Shown: in pieces, positions 1-6,433 of the stretch | Layout of the letters: each line of letters opens with the position of its first letter | Numbering within the stretch: position 1 is the first letter of the stretch | Source of the DNA: Chamaesiphon sp. | GTDB lineage: Bacteria > Cyanobacteriota > Cyanobacteriia > Cyanobacteriales > Chamaesiphonaceae | Assembly (NCBI GenBank): GCA_026786125.1 | Contig: JAJAYU010000148.1 | Span: forward strand, 1-13,410 | Direction: 5' to 3' | DNA length: 13,410 nt | Notes under the pieces: model-generated | What the model saw: only the letters and a program-made list of their open reading frames with translations | Databases searched by the model: none | Told to the model about the DNA's origin: nothing | Translations under genes and position numbers: made by a program

Positions 1-33
1 ATATCGATATGTATCAGTAGATCTATTAAACAA

Positions 34-813
34 ATGTTACCGAGAGAAGAATTATTAAAACGGGTCGAAAATCGTGAAATCGTTGCGCGGATCATCGATT
101 TAGCGGAACAAGCAATTAAAACTTGGGAGATAGTCGAAACCGACTTTCTCTCTCCACCAGAAATCGCCGAAGTTAGAGAAGTCTTTAGCCGTCTCTCTGA
201 TATCGAAATCATCGCTACAGGTGGCTATCCTCAATCCGAGCGGCAACGTTTGGGTATCTGTCGGAGTGAATTACCATTTGAACCTAGTCAAGTGCCACTA
301 GCCGCCGTACACATCGCAGGTAACTTCTTATTCGATCCACCTACCCACCGCGATTTTTTGGGTTCGATGCTAGGTTGTGGCATTGTTAGAGACAAAACAG
401 GTGATATCATCGTCTTGGGCGAACAAGGTGCTCAAGCGATCGTTGCGCCCGAATTAGTCGAGTTTTTAGAAACCCATTTAATTCAAGTTCGATCGGTTCC
501 AGTCAAAACTAGACAGATCGATTTGAGTGAATTAAAGATTCGCGAACCGAAGAAAAAAGAGCTGGTAACAACCGAAGCCTCGATGCGCTTAGATGCGATC
601 GCATCGGCTGGATTTGGCATGTCTCGCAGTAAGATGGTTGATATCATTTCCAGTGGTGATGTGCGCGTAAATTGGAAAGATATTAGTCAATCTGCCCATG
701 CTCTCAAAGCGGGTGATCTAGTAGCAATTCGCGGCAAAGGTAGACTAGAAATCGGCGAAGTTGCCATCACCAAAAAGGAAAGATACCGCATTAATTTAAC
801 CAGATTTATCTAA
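34..813 (+). CDS. Photosystem II S4-domain protein (YlmH-like RNA-binding protein)
   Basis: This 259-residue protein matches the cyanobacterial and plant photosystem II S4-domain family, whose Synechocystis member was found in purified photosystem II; usual length is about 265. The first ~180 residues form the YlmH-like part, with the blocks ATGGYPQSERQRL (61-73), HIAGNFLFDPPTHRDFLGSMLGCGI (93-117, family-typical) and KTGDI. An S4 RNA-binding domain follows at about 184-243, starting MRLDAIASAGFGMSRSK and containing GDVRVNWK. The family role is not settled: S4 domains bind structured RNA, and YlmH relatives act on stalled ribosomes, so a part in translation or assembly of photosystem proteins is inference. 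The ATG at 34 fits the family's N-terminus, but no ribosome-binding site is visible in the 33 bases before it. The frame contains a HIP1 octamer at 595-602. Confidence 0.9.
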   Translation: MLPREELLKRVENREIVARIIDLAEQAIKTWEIVETDFLSPPEIAEVREVFSRLSDIEIIATGGYPQSERQRLGICRSELPFEPSQVPLAAVHIAGNFLFDPPTHRDFLGSMLGCGIVRDKTGDIIVLGEQGAQAIVAPELVEFLETHLIQVRSVPVKTRQIDLSELKIREPKKKELVTTEASMRLDAIASAGFGMSRSKMVDIISSGDVRVNWKDISQSAHALKAGDLVAIRGKGRLEIGEVAITKKERYRINLTRFI

Positions 814-845
814 ACAAATAGTAATTTATAGCATAGATCATAGCT

Positions 846-862
846 GGTGGGCACTGCCCATC
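846..862. repeat. Short palindromic intergenic repeat (GGGCA/TGCCC)
   Basis: The arms TGGGCA (848-853) and TGCCCA (855-860) are perfect complements around one base, and G846-C862 extends the stem beyond a G-T wobble. The flanking text (GGTGGGCA, GCCCATCCTACG) has the look of a palindrome scattered through many cyanobacterial genomes. It lies in the spacer between the S4-domain gene and the DUF3531 gene. No T-run follows, so it is not a classical terminator. Confidence 0.5.
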
Positions 863-907
863 CTACGTTTAGCTAACGCCTTCTAGTGGGCTAGATAGTC
901 TCCACTT

Positions 908-942
908 CCCTATCCCCTATCCTCTACTCTCTACCCCCTATT
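908..942 (+). repeat. Heptad tandem array ending exactly at a start codon
   Basis: Five consecutive 7-base units can be read: CCCTATC, CCCTATC, CTCTACT, CTCTACC and CCCTATT. The next base is the A of the DUF3531 ATG at 943. The tract is pure pyrimidine apart from A at position 5 of each unit, so it leaves that gene without a Shine-Dalgarno sequence. The period of seven resembles the short tandemly repeated repetitive (STRR) sequences known in cyanobacteria. Confidence 0.75.
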
Positions 943-1395
943 ATGCAAATCCAATTTCGTGAATTCAGTCAATTTGATGTCTGGTTTTGGTTAGAGTTTG
1001 TCAATGTCCCCTCAGAACAAGAAAAAAAACTAGTTGAAGAAGTTTTTTCTTCATGGTTCTTTTTAGGTAAATTAGGCGGCTTTAATGCTGAGAATAGCCA
1101 AGTCCAAGAAACAGGCTTAGATCTGAGTTATATGGATTATGACAACGATGCTGCTGACAGCAGTATGATGTCAGTCATGCACAACATGGGTGACTTTGAA
1201 TATGAAGGCAACTGGGCTAGATGCTGGATGGATTTGGGTACTAGTGATGCGATCGCACTTGATATTTTGATCAATTCACTTTACCAACTAAATACTGAAT
1301 ACGTTGAAATTGTTCAGGTATATATTGGTGGCGAAAATGAGGACTGGGAAATCGATCCTAGCTATAAAGAATCACTATTTCAAGATATTAACTAG
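943..1395 (+). CDS. DUF3531 family protein
   Basis: The 150-residue product matches the DUF3531 family of cyanobacteria and plant plastids in length and content. Recognisable conserved blocks are FWLEFVNVPS (about 16-25), EEVFSSWFFLGKLGGFNAENSQ, ETGLDLSYMDYD, MHNMGDFEYEGNWARCW (about 79-95) and LGTSDAIALDILINSL. No function is established for the family. The protein is acidic and soluble, with no signal peptide or membrane span. Homologues start with the same Met-x-x-x-Phe-Arg-Glu-Phe pattern, which supports the ATG at 943 even though it lies flush against a pyrimidine repeat array with no ribosome-binding site. The gene stands alone on this strand and is convergent with the minus-strand group behind it. 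A HIP1 octamer lies at 1249-1256. Confidence 0.88.
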   Translation: MQIQFREFSQFDVWFWLEFVNVPSEQEKKLVEEVFSSWFFLGKLGGFNAENSQVQETGLDLSYMDYDNDAADSSMMSVMHNMGDFEYEGNWARCWMDLGTSDAIALDILINSLYQLNTEYVEIVQVYIGGENEDWEIDPSYKESLFQDIN

Positions 1396-1431
1396 TCGCT
1401 AATAGTCGATCAAAGTAACATAGACCTGTAG

Positions 1432-1491
1432 GGGCAGGTTTATGCAGATCCATCTTGATATTTACCAACAATCTTTCAACAAAACCTGCCC
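1432..1491. repeat. Inverted repeat between convergent genes (GGGCAGGTTT / AAACCTGCCC)
   Basis: The arms 1432-1441 and 1482-1491 are perfect 10-base complements, extended by a G-T pair (1431/1492), around a 40-base A/T-rich loop. The sequence at 1427-1441 (TGTAGGGGCAGGTTT) resembles a dispersed cyanobacterial repeat. It sits between the ends of the plus-strand DUF3531 gene and the minus-strand gene at 1521-1889, where it could fold in both transcripts and end or protect them. Confidence 0.55.
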
Positions 1492-1520
1492 TCCTCACTA
1501 GAACGAAATAGCCCTGCTAT

Positions 1521-1889
1521 TTAAATTGGATCTAGTGGCTGACAAAATAAATTTACGCCCGATTCGTGAACGTAAAGCAACACAGGCAAAATTAATAATG
1601 TGGGGCAGACTTTAAGTAGCACAAAGTGTTGAAATAATGGCATAAAATTACCATTCACCATATCATTCCGAAATTCCGATCGACAGATTGCCACTCGACA
1701 TTTTTTTGCCAAACCTTTCAACCATTCACTATTAGCAATATCTGGCTGCTGTCCGACGCGAATAGCTAGAGCCATTGCCGCATCTTCGAGATCACCTTCA
1801 CAGTCAGCAATAGTCTCTAGGCTAATCATTGCCTCTGGAATTTCGGTGAATTGAGTTTGTAACTCCTCAATAATTTGCAAATCTATCAT
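1521..1889 (-). CDS. Small conserved cyanobacterial protein of unknown function
   Basis: This 122-residue product has an acidic, helical-looking N-terminal half with the block IADCEGDLEDAAMALAIRVGQ (about 27-47) and SEWLKGLAKKCR (about 53-64). The C-terminal part is hydrophobic, with LLKVCPTLLILPVLLYV (about 91-107). I recognise the overall pattern as a small protein found in many cyanobacteria, but I cannot assign a function. The hydrophobic stretch contains prolines and could be one membrane-associated segment or a buried core. The gene is the last of three co-oriented genes, 45 bases behind the DUF427 gene, so it may share the murG transcript. Cys29, Cys64, Cys69, Cys94 and Cys116 are notable for a protein of this size. 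Confidence 0.6.
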   Translation of the reverse strand: MIDLQIIEELQTQFTEIPEAMISLETIADCEGDLEDAAMALAIRVGQQPDIANSEWLKGLAKKCRVAICRSEFRNDMVNGNFMPLFQHFVLLKVCPTLLILPVLLYVHESGVNLFCQPLDPI

Positions 1890-1934
1890 CTTAATTTTTA
1901 AAGTGAGTTAACTTGCCGTTACGCAACTTTCACA

Positions 1935-2216
1935 TTACGCAACTTTGACACCTTTCCAAAAAGCAACATAGCCCGCAATATTTTTAGCAGCATCCTTAGG
2001 CTCTGGATAATACCAAGCTGCATCTGGATTTGTTTGACCATCGACTTCAATAGTATAGTAGCTACACAGACCTTTCCAGCCACAACTGCTATGAGTATTG
2101 CTATCTTTAAAATATTCTTTGTTTAGACTATCAGCAGGAAAATATTGATTGTTTTCCACGACTACTGTGGCATCGCTTTCTGCTAATGTAACGCCGTTCC
2201 AAGTTGCTTTTGTCAT
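1935..2216 (-). CDS. DUF427 domain-containing protein
   Basis: The 93-residue product is a complete single-domain DUF427 protein. Diagnostic blocks are SCGWKGLCSYY (44-54), AWYYPEP (67-73) and IAGYVAFWKGVKV (80-92), with the family's VVVENNQYFP strand near 18-27. DUF427 proteins are small soluble beta-rich proteins; their biochemical activity is not firmly established. The ATG at 2216 gives the full-length domain. It lies 47 bases behind the end of murG on the same strand, and that gap carries a three-unit heptad array in place of a clear ribosome-binding site. The gene could be co-transcribed with murG, but no functional link to peptidoglycan synthesis is evident. Confidence 0.88.
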   Translation of the reverse strand: MTKATWNGVTLAESDATVVVENNQYFPADSLNKEYFKDSNTHSSCGWKGLCSYYTIEVDGQTNPDAAWYYPEPKDAAKNIAGYVAFWKGVKVA

Positions 2217-2221
2217 GATTT

Positions 2222-2242
2222 AGTTAGGAGTTGGGAGTTGGA
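2222..2242. repeat. Three-unit heptad array between murG and the DUF427 gene
   Basis: On the plus strand the units are AGTTAGG, AGTTGGG and AGTTGGA, in unbroken register. The array lies five bases upstream of the DUF427 start codon, read on the minus strand as CCAACT-type units. Confidence 0.55.
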
Positions 2243-2263
2243 AAAGTTAATTTTACAAATAAT

Positions 2264-3358
2264 TTATTGAATAGCTGGCTGCTGGGATGCTAATTTAGCA
2301 CTTACAGATTGACCGATCAAATCGGCTAATAGATCGGCACTATTAATCACACCGAGGGAGCTAGTATTCGATGCCATTGTCTTCAGGCGTTGGGAATTTT
2401 CGAGCAGATTAAGCACTTCAGTCTCTAAAAACTGAGCTGTAAGGCTTTCTTGCCGAAACAGTAACGCACCATTCGCCGCAGCCAACACATTTGCATTATA
2501 GTATTGGTGATCCTCTGCCGCATAGGGATAGGGAATCAAAATTGAAGGTGTGCGAGTGATCATTAGCTCATTGAGTGTCGCTGCACCAGCACGACTAATC
2601 GCCAAATCTGCTCGTTGAAACAGTCCTGCCATATTGTCATAAAAGGGTAAGACAATATATTGAGGATGTTCGATCTTTTCGGTTGGCTCATTTGCCCCGC
2701 CGACAATATGTACAATTGTTGCACCAGCCGCCAGCCAAGCACCGACACATTCCCGAATCATCTGATTGAGGGCTACAGCACCTTGAGAGCCACCAACAAC
2801 AACGATCAGCGAACTTTGTTCGGGAATTGGTAAATCGAGGGGCTGGGGGCTGAGAAACTGCTCTCGACAGGGAGTTCCCAGATAGATTGTCCGAGCGCGA
2901 GGCAGATATTTGATTGTCTCGACAAACCCGACGGCTACCTTGGTGCAAAATGGACTCATCCAGCGGGTAACTTTCCCTGGTAGAGCATTTGACTCATGTA
3001 GAAAAACGGGTAAGCCGAGGGAATAGCCAGCCAGAATAGCTGGTGCCGAAATGTAGCCTCCAGTACTAAACACAGCATCAAATTGACCCTGCTTGAGCAG
3101 TTTGCGGACTGTAAAAATGCCTTTGATCAAGCCAGCAATAGTTTTGACTGTGCCCAATCCAGGTTTTCCTTGAAAACCACCGACTTTGATAATGTGTAGC
3201 GGGTACTCTTTCGGAACTAACTTCGATTCGAGCCTGTCAGGTACACCTAACCACTCGATATCATAACTGGTGAGCTTCTGGGCAACTGCGATCGCAGGGA
3301 ACACATGTCCCCCAGTTCCACTTGCGGCGATTAGTAGCTTGGTAGCAGCTTTAGACAC
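2264..3358 (-). CDS. murG: UDP-N-acetylglucosamine--N-acetylmuramyl-(pentapeptide) pyrophosphoryl-undecaprenol N-acetylglucosamine transferase
   Basis: MurG transfers GlcNAc from UDP-GlcNAc to lipid I at the inner face of the cytoplasmic membrane, giving lipid II for peptidoglycan. The 364 residues match the family length. Visible signatures are the glycine-rich GTGGHVFPA loop (14-22), GGYISAP (100-106), HESNALPG (121-128), GGSQGA (189-194), and the UDP-GlcNAc-binding SRAGAATLNEL (255-265) with PYPYAAEDHQ (276-285). This is a GT-B fold glycosyltransferase of family GT28. Translation starts at a GTG (3358-3356), with a purine-rich GGAGAGGA 12 bases upstream at 3371-3378. It is the first gene of a minus-strand group with the DUF427 and unknown genes; no other mur or fts gene is adjacent. 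A HIP1 octamer lies at 3288-3295. Confidence 0.97.
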   Translation of the reverse strand: MSKAATKLLIAASGTGGHVFPAIAVAQKLTSYDIEWLGVPDRLESKLVPKEYPLHIIKVGGFQGKPGLGTVKTIAGLIKGIFTVRKLLKQGQFDAVFSTGGYISAPAILAGYSLGLPVFLHESNALPGKVTRWMSPFCTKVAVGFVETIKYLPRARTIYLGTPCREQFLSPQPLDLPIPEQSSLIVVVGGSQGAVALNQMIRECVGAWLAAGATIVHIVGGANEPTEKIEHPQYIVLPFYDNMAGLFQRADLAISRAGAATLNELMITRTPSILIPYPYAAEDHQYYNANVLAAANGALLFRQESLTAQFLETEVLNLLENSQRLKTMASNTSSLGVINSADLLADLIGQSVSAKLASQQPAIQ

Positions 3359-3370
3359 TAGTATTTTGAT

Positions 3371-3378
3371 TCCTCTCC
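3371..3378 (-). promoter_or_regulatory. Ribosome-binding site of murG
   Basis: GGAGAGGA on the minus strand, 12 bases before the GTG at 3358. It supports the GTG as the murG start, and the protein then begins just before the conserved glycine-rich loop as expected. Confidence 0.6.
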
Positions 3379-3453
3379 AGCGACACAGATATTCTAGCCG
3401 TTGGTGTAGCCTTTGCGCTAGGGGAATCGTAGTTCTGTTATCCTAGTCTGTAA

Positions 3454-3481
3454 TCTCGACTCTCAATTCTCAATTCTTTAT
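3454..3481 (+). repeat. Heptad tandem array upstream of the NTF2-like gene
   Basis: Units TCTCGAC, TCTCAAT, TCTCAAT and TCTTTAT are in continuous register, ending five bases before the ATG at 3487. This spacer is divergent (murG on one side, the exported protein on the other), so the array lies in the 5' region of the exported protein's mRNA. Confidence 0.6.
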
Positions 3482-3486
3482 CTACC

Positions 3487-4269
3487 ATGTTAATAAGATC
3501 TTGGCATCAACTGGCAATTGCAGCACTGGTTATTGGTTGTCATCAGGCTGTAATGTTTTCCGCTCATGCAAATAGTTCGGCTTCCGCACCGACTGCACTC
3601 AAGTCGATGCTCGCCAAGATCGATACCGCTGCAAATCAACGCAAATTACCAGAACTGTTACGTTACTATAGCCCCAACTTTACTACCAGCGATGGCTTGA
3701 GTAGATCTGTGTGGCAAGAGTCTCTGGGTCAATTTTGGCAGAATTATAGCAATCTCAATTACGCTACTACGCTAGAAAGCTGGCAGGGTGGGAGTAATAA
3801 TTACACGGCAAATACGATTACCAAAATTACTGGTGTTCAGACTATTAATGGTAGGGTGTCAAACCTCCGATCGACAATCAAGTCTAGTCAAAAAATCGTC
3901 GGCGGACAAATCATCCAGCAACAAATCCTCCAAGAACGCACCCAAGTATCTAGTGGTGCCAAACCACCAACGATCGAATTAAGTTTACCGGATAAGCTCC
4001 AAACTAATGCTGAGTACAGTCTAGATGCGATCGTCACCGAACCGCTGGGTGAGGATGTATTAATGGGTACAACAATTGAACAACCAGTCACAGCTCAAGC
4101 TTACGGTCAATTAGCCAACTACAAACTAGAACTACTCTCTGCTGGTGGCTTATTCAAAGTCGCTCGCGCTCCAGGTAAATCTGGCGACTATTGGTTTTCG
4201 ACAATCTTTATCCGCCCCGCTGGAATGACTACTTTGACTCAGCGGGTACGGGTGGTGAAGGGGAGATAG
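3487..4269 (+). CDS. Exported NTF2-like protein of unknown function
   Basis: The 260-residue product starts with a basic residue and a hydrophobic stretch (LAIAALVIG, 9-17), then a likely signal peptidase site after SAHA (about 28). A lipobox-like VIGC at 15-18 is a weaker alternative. Residues about 35-150 look like a nuclear-transport-factor-2-like cone: LKSMLAKIDTAANQRKLPELLRYYSPNF, a W-rich helix, then long strands ending in QQILQERTQV. Residues about 160-260 form a second, strand-rich part (IELSLPDKLQTNAEYSLDAIVTEPLGED) that could be a beta-sandwich. Such proteins probably act in the periplasm or thylakoid lumen, but no ligand or reaction is known. It is convergent with tatC; any substrate relationship to the Tat pathway is unsupported, because the signal lacks a twin arginine. 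Confidence 0.72.
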   Translation: MLIRSWHQLAIAALVIGCHQAVMFSAHANSSASAPTALKSMLAKIDTAANQRKLPELLRYYSPNFTTSDGLSRSVWQESLGQFWQNYSNLNYATTLESWQGGSNNYTANTITKITGVQTINGRVSNLRSTIKSSQKIVGGQIIQQQILQERTQVSSGAKPPTIELSLPDKLQTNAEYSLDAIVTEPLGEDVLMGTTIEQPVTAQAYGQLANYKLELLSAGGLFKVARAPGKSGDYWFSTIFIRPAGMTTLTQRVRVVKGR

Positions 4270-4309
4270 GGGGACTGGGGGACTGGGGGACTGGGAGACT
4301 GGGAGACTG
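4269..4309. repeat. Eight-base G-rich tandem array overlapping a stop codon
   Basis: Five units follow one another: GGGGGACT three times (4269-4292), then GGGAGACT twice (4293-4308). The first G of the array is the last base of the TAG stop at 4267-4269. Five G-runs of three or more with 3-5 base loops fit the rule for a G-quadruplex in the plus-strand DNA and in the mRNA 3' end. It is the only clear 8-base array in the window; the others have period seven. Confidence 0.85.
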
Positions 4310-4333
4310 TTGGGTTTCATTCTTCAACCCAAC
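4309..4333. terminator. Hairpin between convergent genes (GTTGGGTT / AACCCAAC)
   Basis: The perfect 8-base arms 4309-4316 and 4326-4333 enclose a 9-base loop. The hairpin follows directly on the G-rich array and lies between the ends of the NTF2-like gene and tatC. The arm-plus-CTACG text resembles a palindrome dispersed in many cyanobacterial genomes. There is no T-run on either side, so termination is inferred from position and stem strength only. Confidence 0.5.
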
Positions 4334-4362
4334 CTACGACTATTCTGTATCCTTACCCTCTC

Positions 4363-4383
4363 CCCACCATTGACCATTCACCA
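4363..4383. repeat. Three-unit heptad array near the tatC end
   Basis: Units CCCACCA, TTGACCA and TTCACCA, six bases outside the tatC stop codon. The unit is close to the TTCACCA array at 5662-5689. Confidence 0.45.
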
Positions 4384-4389
4384 ACTTAC

Positions 4390-5202
4390 CTATTTCCCCA
4401 ACAACTTAACGACCCCAATTCCACCAAAATACAGAACTAAAACTGCACCTGCTAACAGGCTTTGAGTGAGTGGATCTGTCGATGGGGTGACGATTGCTCC
4501 GACTACCATCGATCCGACTACAACGCTCTGCCAAGCTGATAGCATGACTTTTGATGAGAGAATTCCTAGTAGGGACAGGAGAATCTGAACGACGGGTAAT
4601 TCAAATAGCAACCCCGTGGCGAATAATAAGACTAGTATGAACTCAAAGTATCGATCAATCGACCACGCCTGTTCCACCACATCGGCACCATAGCCAATCA
4701 AAAAATTGAGCGCGGCGGGGATGAGCAGATAATAAGCAAAGGCAATCCCGACGACAAATAACACCGACGAAGCAATCACCACAGGTAACACCAATCGCCG
4801 TTCGCGCTGAGTCAACCCAGGAATCACAAATTGAATCACTTGATAAAGTACAACCGGACTGGCAACTAATAAGCCACAATAGCCAGCTACTTTCACCGAC
4901 ACAAAAAAGTATTCACCTGGAGCAAGTTGGAGAAACTTAATCCCCACCGCAGGTATTTCTAGCACTTGGACAATTTGTTTCGCATAGACAAAACAGCCCA
5001 ATGCTCCAATTGCCACTGCAATAATCCCGTAAAAAATCCGCTGACGGAGTTCTTCTAAATGGCCGAAAAAAGACATCTCCAACTCTGCGGGAAGATCGTC
5101 TAATTGGCTATCAATCACAGGCAGACTCGGATCTGGAGACCACAGTGCAGTACTCAATTCGGTCTTACTGGTCTGAAAATCGCTATCTACTTCTGAACTC
5201 AT
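4390..5202 (-). CDS. tatC: Sec-independent protein translocase subunit TatC
   Basis: TatC is the multispan core of the twin-arginine translocase and recognises the RR signal of folded substrates in the cytoplasmic and thylakoid membranes. The hallmark FFGHLEELRQRIF lies at 45-57, with the invariant Glu and Arg of the first cytoplasmic segment. Hydrophobic spans follow at about 58-77, 105-130, 138-168, 185-215 and 222-265. The last contains the typical TPSTDPLTQSLL block. The ~42 residues before the core are acidic, Ser-rich and without known motif; such N-terminal extensions vary among cyanobacteria. The ATG at 5202 has only a distant GGAG (5225-5228, 22 bases away), and no nearer in-frame start is visible upstream. 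No tatA or tatB gene is adjacent; the neighbours are a convergent exported protein and a divergent small membrane protein. Confidence 0.96.
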   Translation of the reverse strand: MSSEVDSDFQTSKTELSTALWSPDPSLPVIDSQLDDLPAELEMSFFGHLEELRQRIFYGIIAVAIGALGCFVYAKQIVQVLEIPAVGIKFLQLAPGEYFFVSVKVAGYCGLLVASPVVLYQVIQFVIPGLTQRERRLVLPVVIASSVLFVVGIAFAYYLLIPAALNFLIGYGADVVEQAWSIDRYFEFILVLLFATGLLFELPVVQILLSLLGILSSKVMLSAWQSVVVGSMVVGAIVTPSTDPLTQSLLAGAVLVLYFGGIGVVKLLGK

Positions 5203-5418
5203 CGCAGCAGTTTGGTCTGAACTTCTCCTCTCATCTTACCCGATCGACAGATGTGGTGAAATCAAAAGATCTGGACAAAAACCACTGCCAATGCTAACAA
5301 TTGTGAGCTATGTAACAACTCTCACACCATTGTTGAGTAGAATGGTATTAGTGGTGTTGCAAAGGTTGTCTGGTAATTCAGCGATCGACACCAATATTGA
5401 GTTAAATACATTCATCAC

Positions 5419-5604
5419 ATGGAATCTAGTGTCCCCCCTGGCAAGTCTCAAACTGAACCCCCTCGATACAAGTGGGGTGAGTTCTGGGGCAGTGCGATCG
5501 CAATCTTTACGCTGATCCTACCAGTTGTGGCGATCGTTCATTACTCGCCAACTAGTCCAGTCCAAGCTTTGCCAAGTTTACCACCGACAGCCCGACCTGA
5601 GTAA
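5419..5604 (+). CDS. Small single-span membrane protein (61 residues), function unknown
   Basis: The product has a hydrophilic, Pro-rich N-terminus (1-19), one strong hydrophobic span FWGSAIAIFTLILPVVAIV (22-40), and a short Ser/Pro-rich tail. The block PPRYKWGEFWGSA (14-26) fits the pattern of a small protein conserved next to other genes in cyanobacteria. Composition supports a single-pass membrane protein with the aromatic-rich PPRYKWGEFW sequence at the interface. Small one-span proteins are common accessory subunits of photosynthetic complexes, but no motif ties this one to a known complex. The ATG at 5419 has no obvious ribosome-binding site. A HIP1 octamer lies inside the frame at 5494-5501. 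The gene is divergent from tatC and precedes ppa by about 200 bases. Confidence 0.65.
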   Translation: MESSVPPGKSQTEPPRYKWGEFWGSAIAIFTLILPVVAIVHYSPTSPVQALPSLPPTARPE

Positions 5605-5626
5605 CTCCACACCGATTCAGTGTACA

Positions 5627-5727
5627 TACTCCCTTCCCACCTAAGAAATAGACAGTATTGATTCACCATTCACCATCCACCATTCACCTCTACACTAGCT
5701 ATCTAATTCTTCACTGGGAAGGGAGTA
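5627..5727. repeat. Thirteen-base inverted repeat enclosing a heptad array
   Basis: TACTCCCTTCCCA (5627-5639) and TGGGAAGGGAGTA (5715-5727) are perfect complements. Between them lie 75 bases that include four heptad units (5662-5689). It lies between the 61-residue protein gene and ppa. A cruciform or long-range RNA stem is possible. The arrangement of inverted ends around a repeat core could also mark a small non-autonomous repeat unit. Confidence 0.65.
5662..5689 (+). repeat. Four-unit heptad array (TTCACCA)
   Basis: Units TTCACCA, TTCACCA, TCCACCA and TTCACCT, in unbroken register. The array sits in the loop of the 13-base inverted repeat. Confidence 0.7.
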
Positions 5728-5767
5728 GCTGTGTGTCCAGTTCCCGATTCCGAGTAAAATGCCAATA

Positions 5768-5795
5768 GGGAGATTAATTTCTCCTCGTTTTTATT
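5768..5795 (+). terminator. Possible intrinsic terminator or attenuator upstream of ppa
   Basis: A short stem (GGAGA 5769-5773 with TCTCC 5780-5784, plus one G-T pair) with a 6-base loop is followed by a T-run (GTTTTTATT). It lies 18 bases before the ppa start. It could end transcripts from the upstream small gene or attenuate ppa. The stem is weak, so confidence is low. Confidence 0.3.
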
Positions 5796-5800
5796 GAATT

Positions 5801-5804
5801 GGAG
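5801..5804 (+). promoter_or_regulatory. Ribosome-binding site that fixes the ppa start
   Basis: GGAG lies nine bases before the TTG at 5814. Using the earlier in-frame TTG at 5799 would put this site inside the gene and add five residues not found in the family. Confidence 0.75.
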
Positions 5805-5813
5805 CATTTTGTT

Positions 5814-6326
5814 TTGGACTTATCCCTCATCCCCGCTCAACCCAAATTCGGGATTATCAACGTTTTAATCGAGATTTCTGCTGGTAGCAAAAATAAGTAT
5901 GAATTTGACAAAGATCTGAATGCGATGGCACTCGATCGAGTATTATCTTCCTCGGTTCACTATCCTTGTGACTACGGCTTTATCCCCAATACTCTGGGCA
6001 ACGATGGCGATCCCCTCGATGCGATGATCATCATCGACGAACCTACTTTTGCTGGTTGTGTGATTGCAGCTCGGCCGATCGGTATGCTAGAAATGATCGA
6101 TGGTGGCGATCGAGATGAGAAAATTCTCTGTGTAGCTGACAAAGATCCCAACTACGCTCACGTCAAATCCCTCAAAGATATTCCCCAACATCGCCTAGAC
6201 GAGATCTCGGAATTCTTCAAAACCTATAAAAATCTAGAGAAAAAAGTAACTGAAATCCTCGGCTGGAAAGATATCGATGCAGTTATGCCTTTAGTCCAAG
6301 AATGTGTCGCTGCGGCGAAGAAATAG
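5814..6326 (+). CDS. ppa: Inorganic pyrophosphatase (soluble, family I)
   Basis: The enzyme hydrolyses pyrophosphate to two phosphates with Mg2+, pulling biosynthetic reactions forward in the cytosol. Starting at the TTG at 5814, the protein has 170 residues and begins Met-Asp-Leu-Ser, as in cyanobacterial family members. Active-site blocks are KNKYE (26-30), DYGFIPNT, the signature DGDPLD (64-69) with its metal-binding aspartates, DGGDRDEK (96-103) and YKNLEKK (138-144). An in-frame TTG at 5799 is possible but unlikely, because a GGAG at 5801-5804 is correctly spaced for 5814. The gene is flanked by panD about 107 bases downstream on the same strand. Two exact copies of TAGGCTT begin at the stop codon. 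Confidence 0.96.
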   Translation: MDLSLIPAQPKFGIINVLIEISAGSKNKYEFDKDLNAMALDRVLSSSVHYPCDYGFIPNTLGNDGDPLDAMIIIDEPTFAGCVIAARPIGMLEMIDGGDRDEKILCVADKDPNYAHVKSLKDIPQHRLDEISEFFKTYKNLEKKVTEILGWKDIDAVMPLVQECVAAAKK

Positions 6327-6337
6327 GCTTTAGGCTT
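6324..6337 (+). repeat. Heptad duplication that copies the ppa stop codon
   Basis: TAGGCTT occurs twice in tandem (6324-6330, 6331-6337) and a third TAG follows. The first three bases are the ppa stop, so the repeat starts exactly at the stop codon. Confidence 0.6.
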
Positions 6338-6345
6338 TAGCGGTG

Positions 6346-6377
6346 GGAGATCGGGAATAGAGCTTATCCCAGTCTCC
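6346..6377 (+). terminator. Possible hairpin downstream of ppa
   Basis: GGAGA (6346-6350) pairs with TCTCC (6373-6377). After a 2x2 internal loop, GGGA (6353-6356) pairs with TCCC (6367-6370). No T-run follows. It lies 19 bases after the ppa stop and about 57 bases before panD, so it could separate the two transcripts. Confidence 0.35.
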
Positions 6378-6433
6378 TAGTCGCCCTCGCCTCTCCATTT
6401 GCGTTCCAACCTTCAACCTCTCCGCTTCTCACC

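Noticed and set aside
908..942. CRISPR array
   Set aside because: Units of seven bases without spacers, and no cas genes; these are simple tandem repeats.
5302..5326. TGTGAG and CTCACA half-sites as a CRP-type operator upstream of the 61-residue gene
   Set aside because: The spacer of 13 bases is too long for the TGTGA-N6-TCACA pattern.
5291..5515. A 74-residue plus-strand reading frame overlapping the 61-residue membrane protein gene
   Set aside because: Its composition is not protein-like over most of its length, and it overlaps the better-supported frame, which has a clear membrane span and conserved-looking block.
5799..5813. The earlier TTG as the ppa start
   Set aside because: The ribosome-binding GGAG would be inside the gene, and the extra residues are not family-like.
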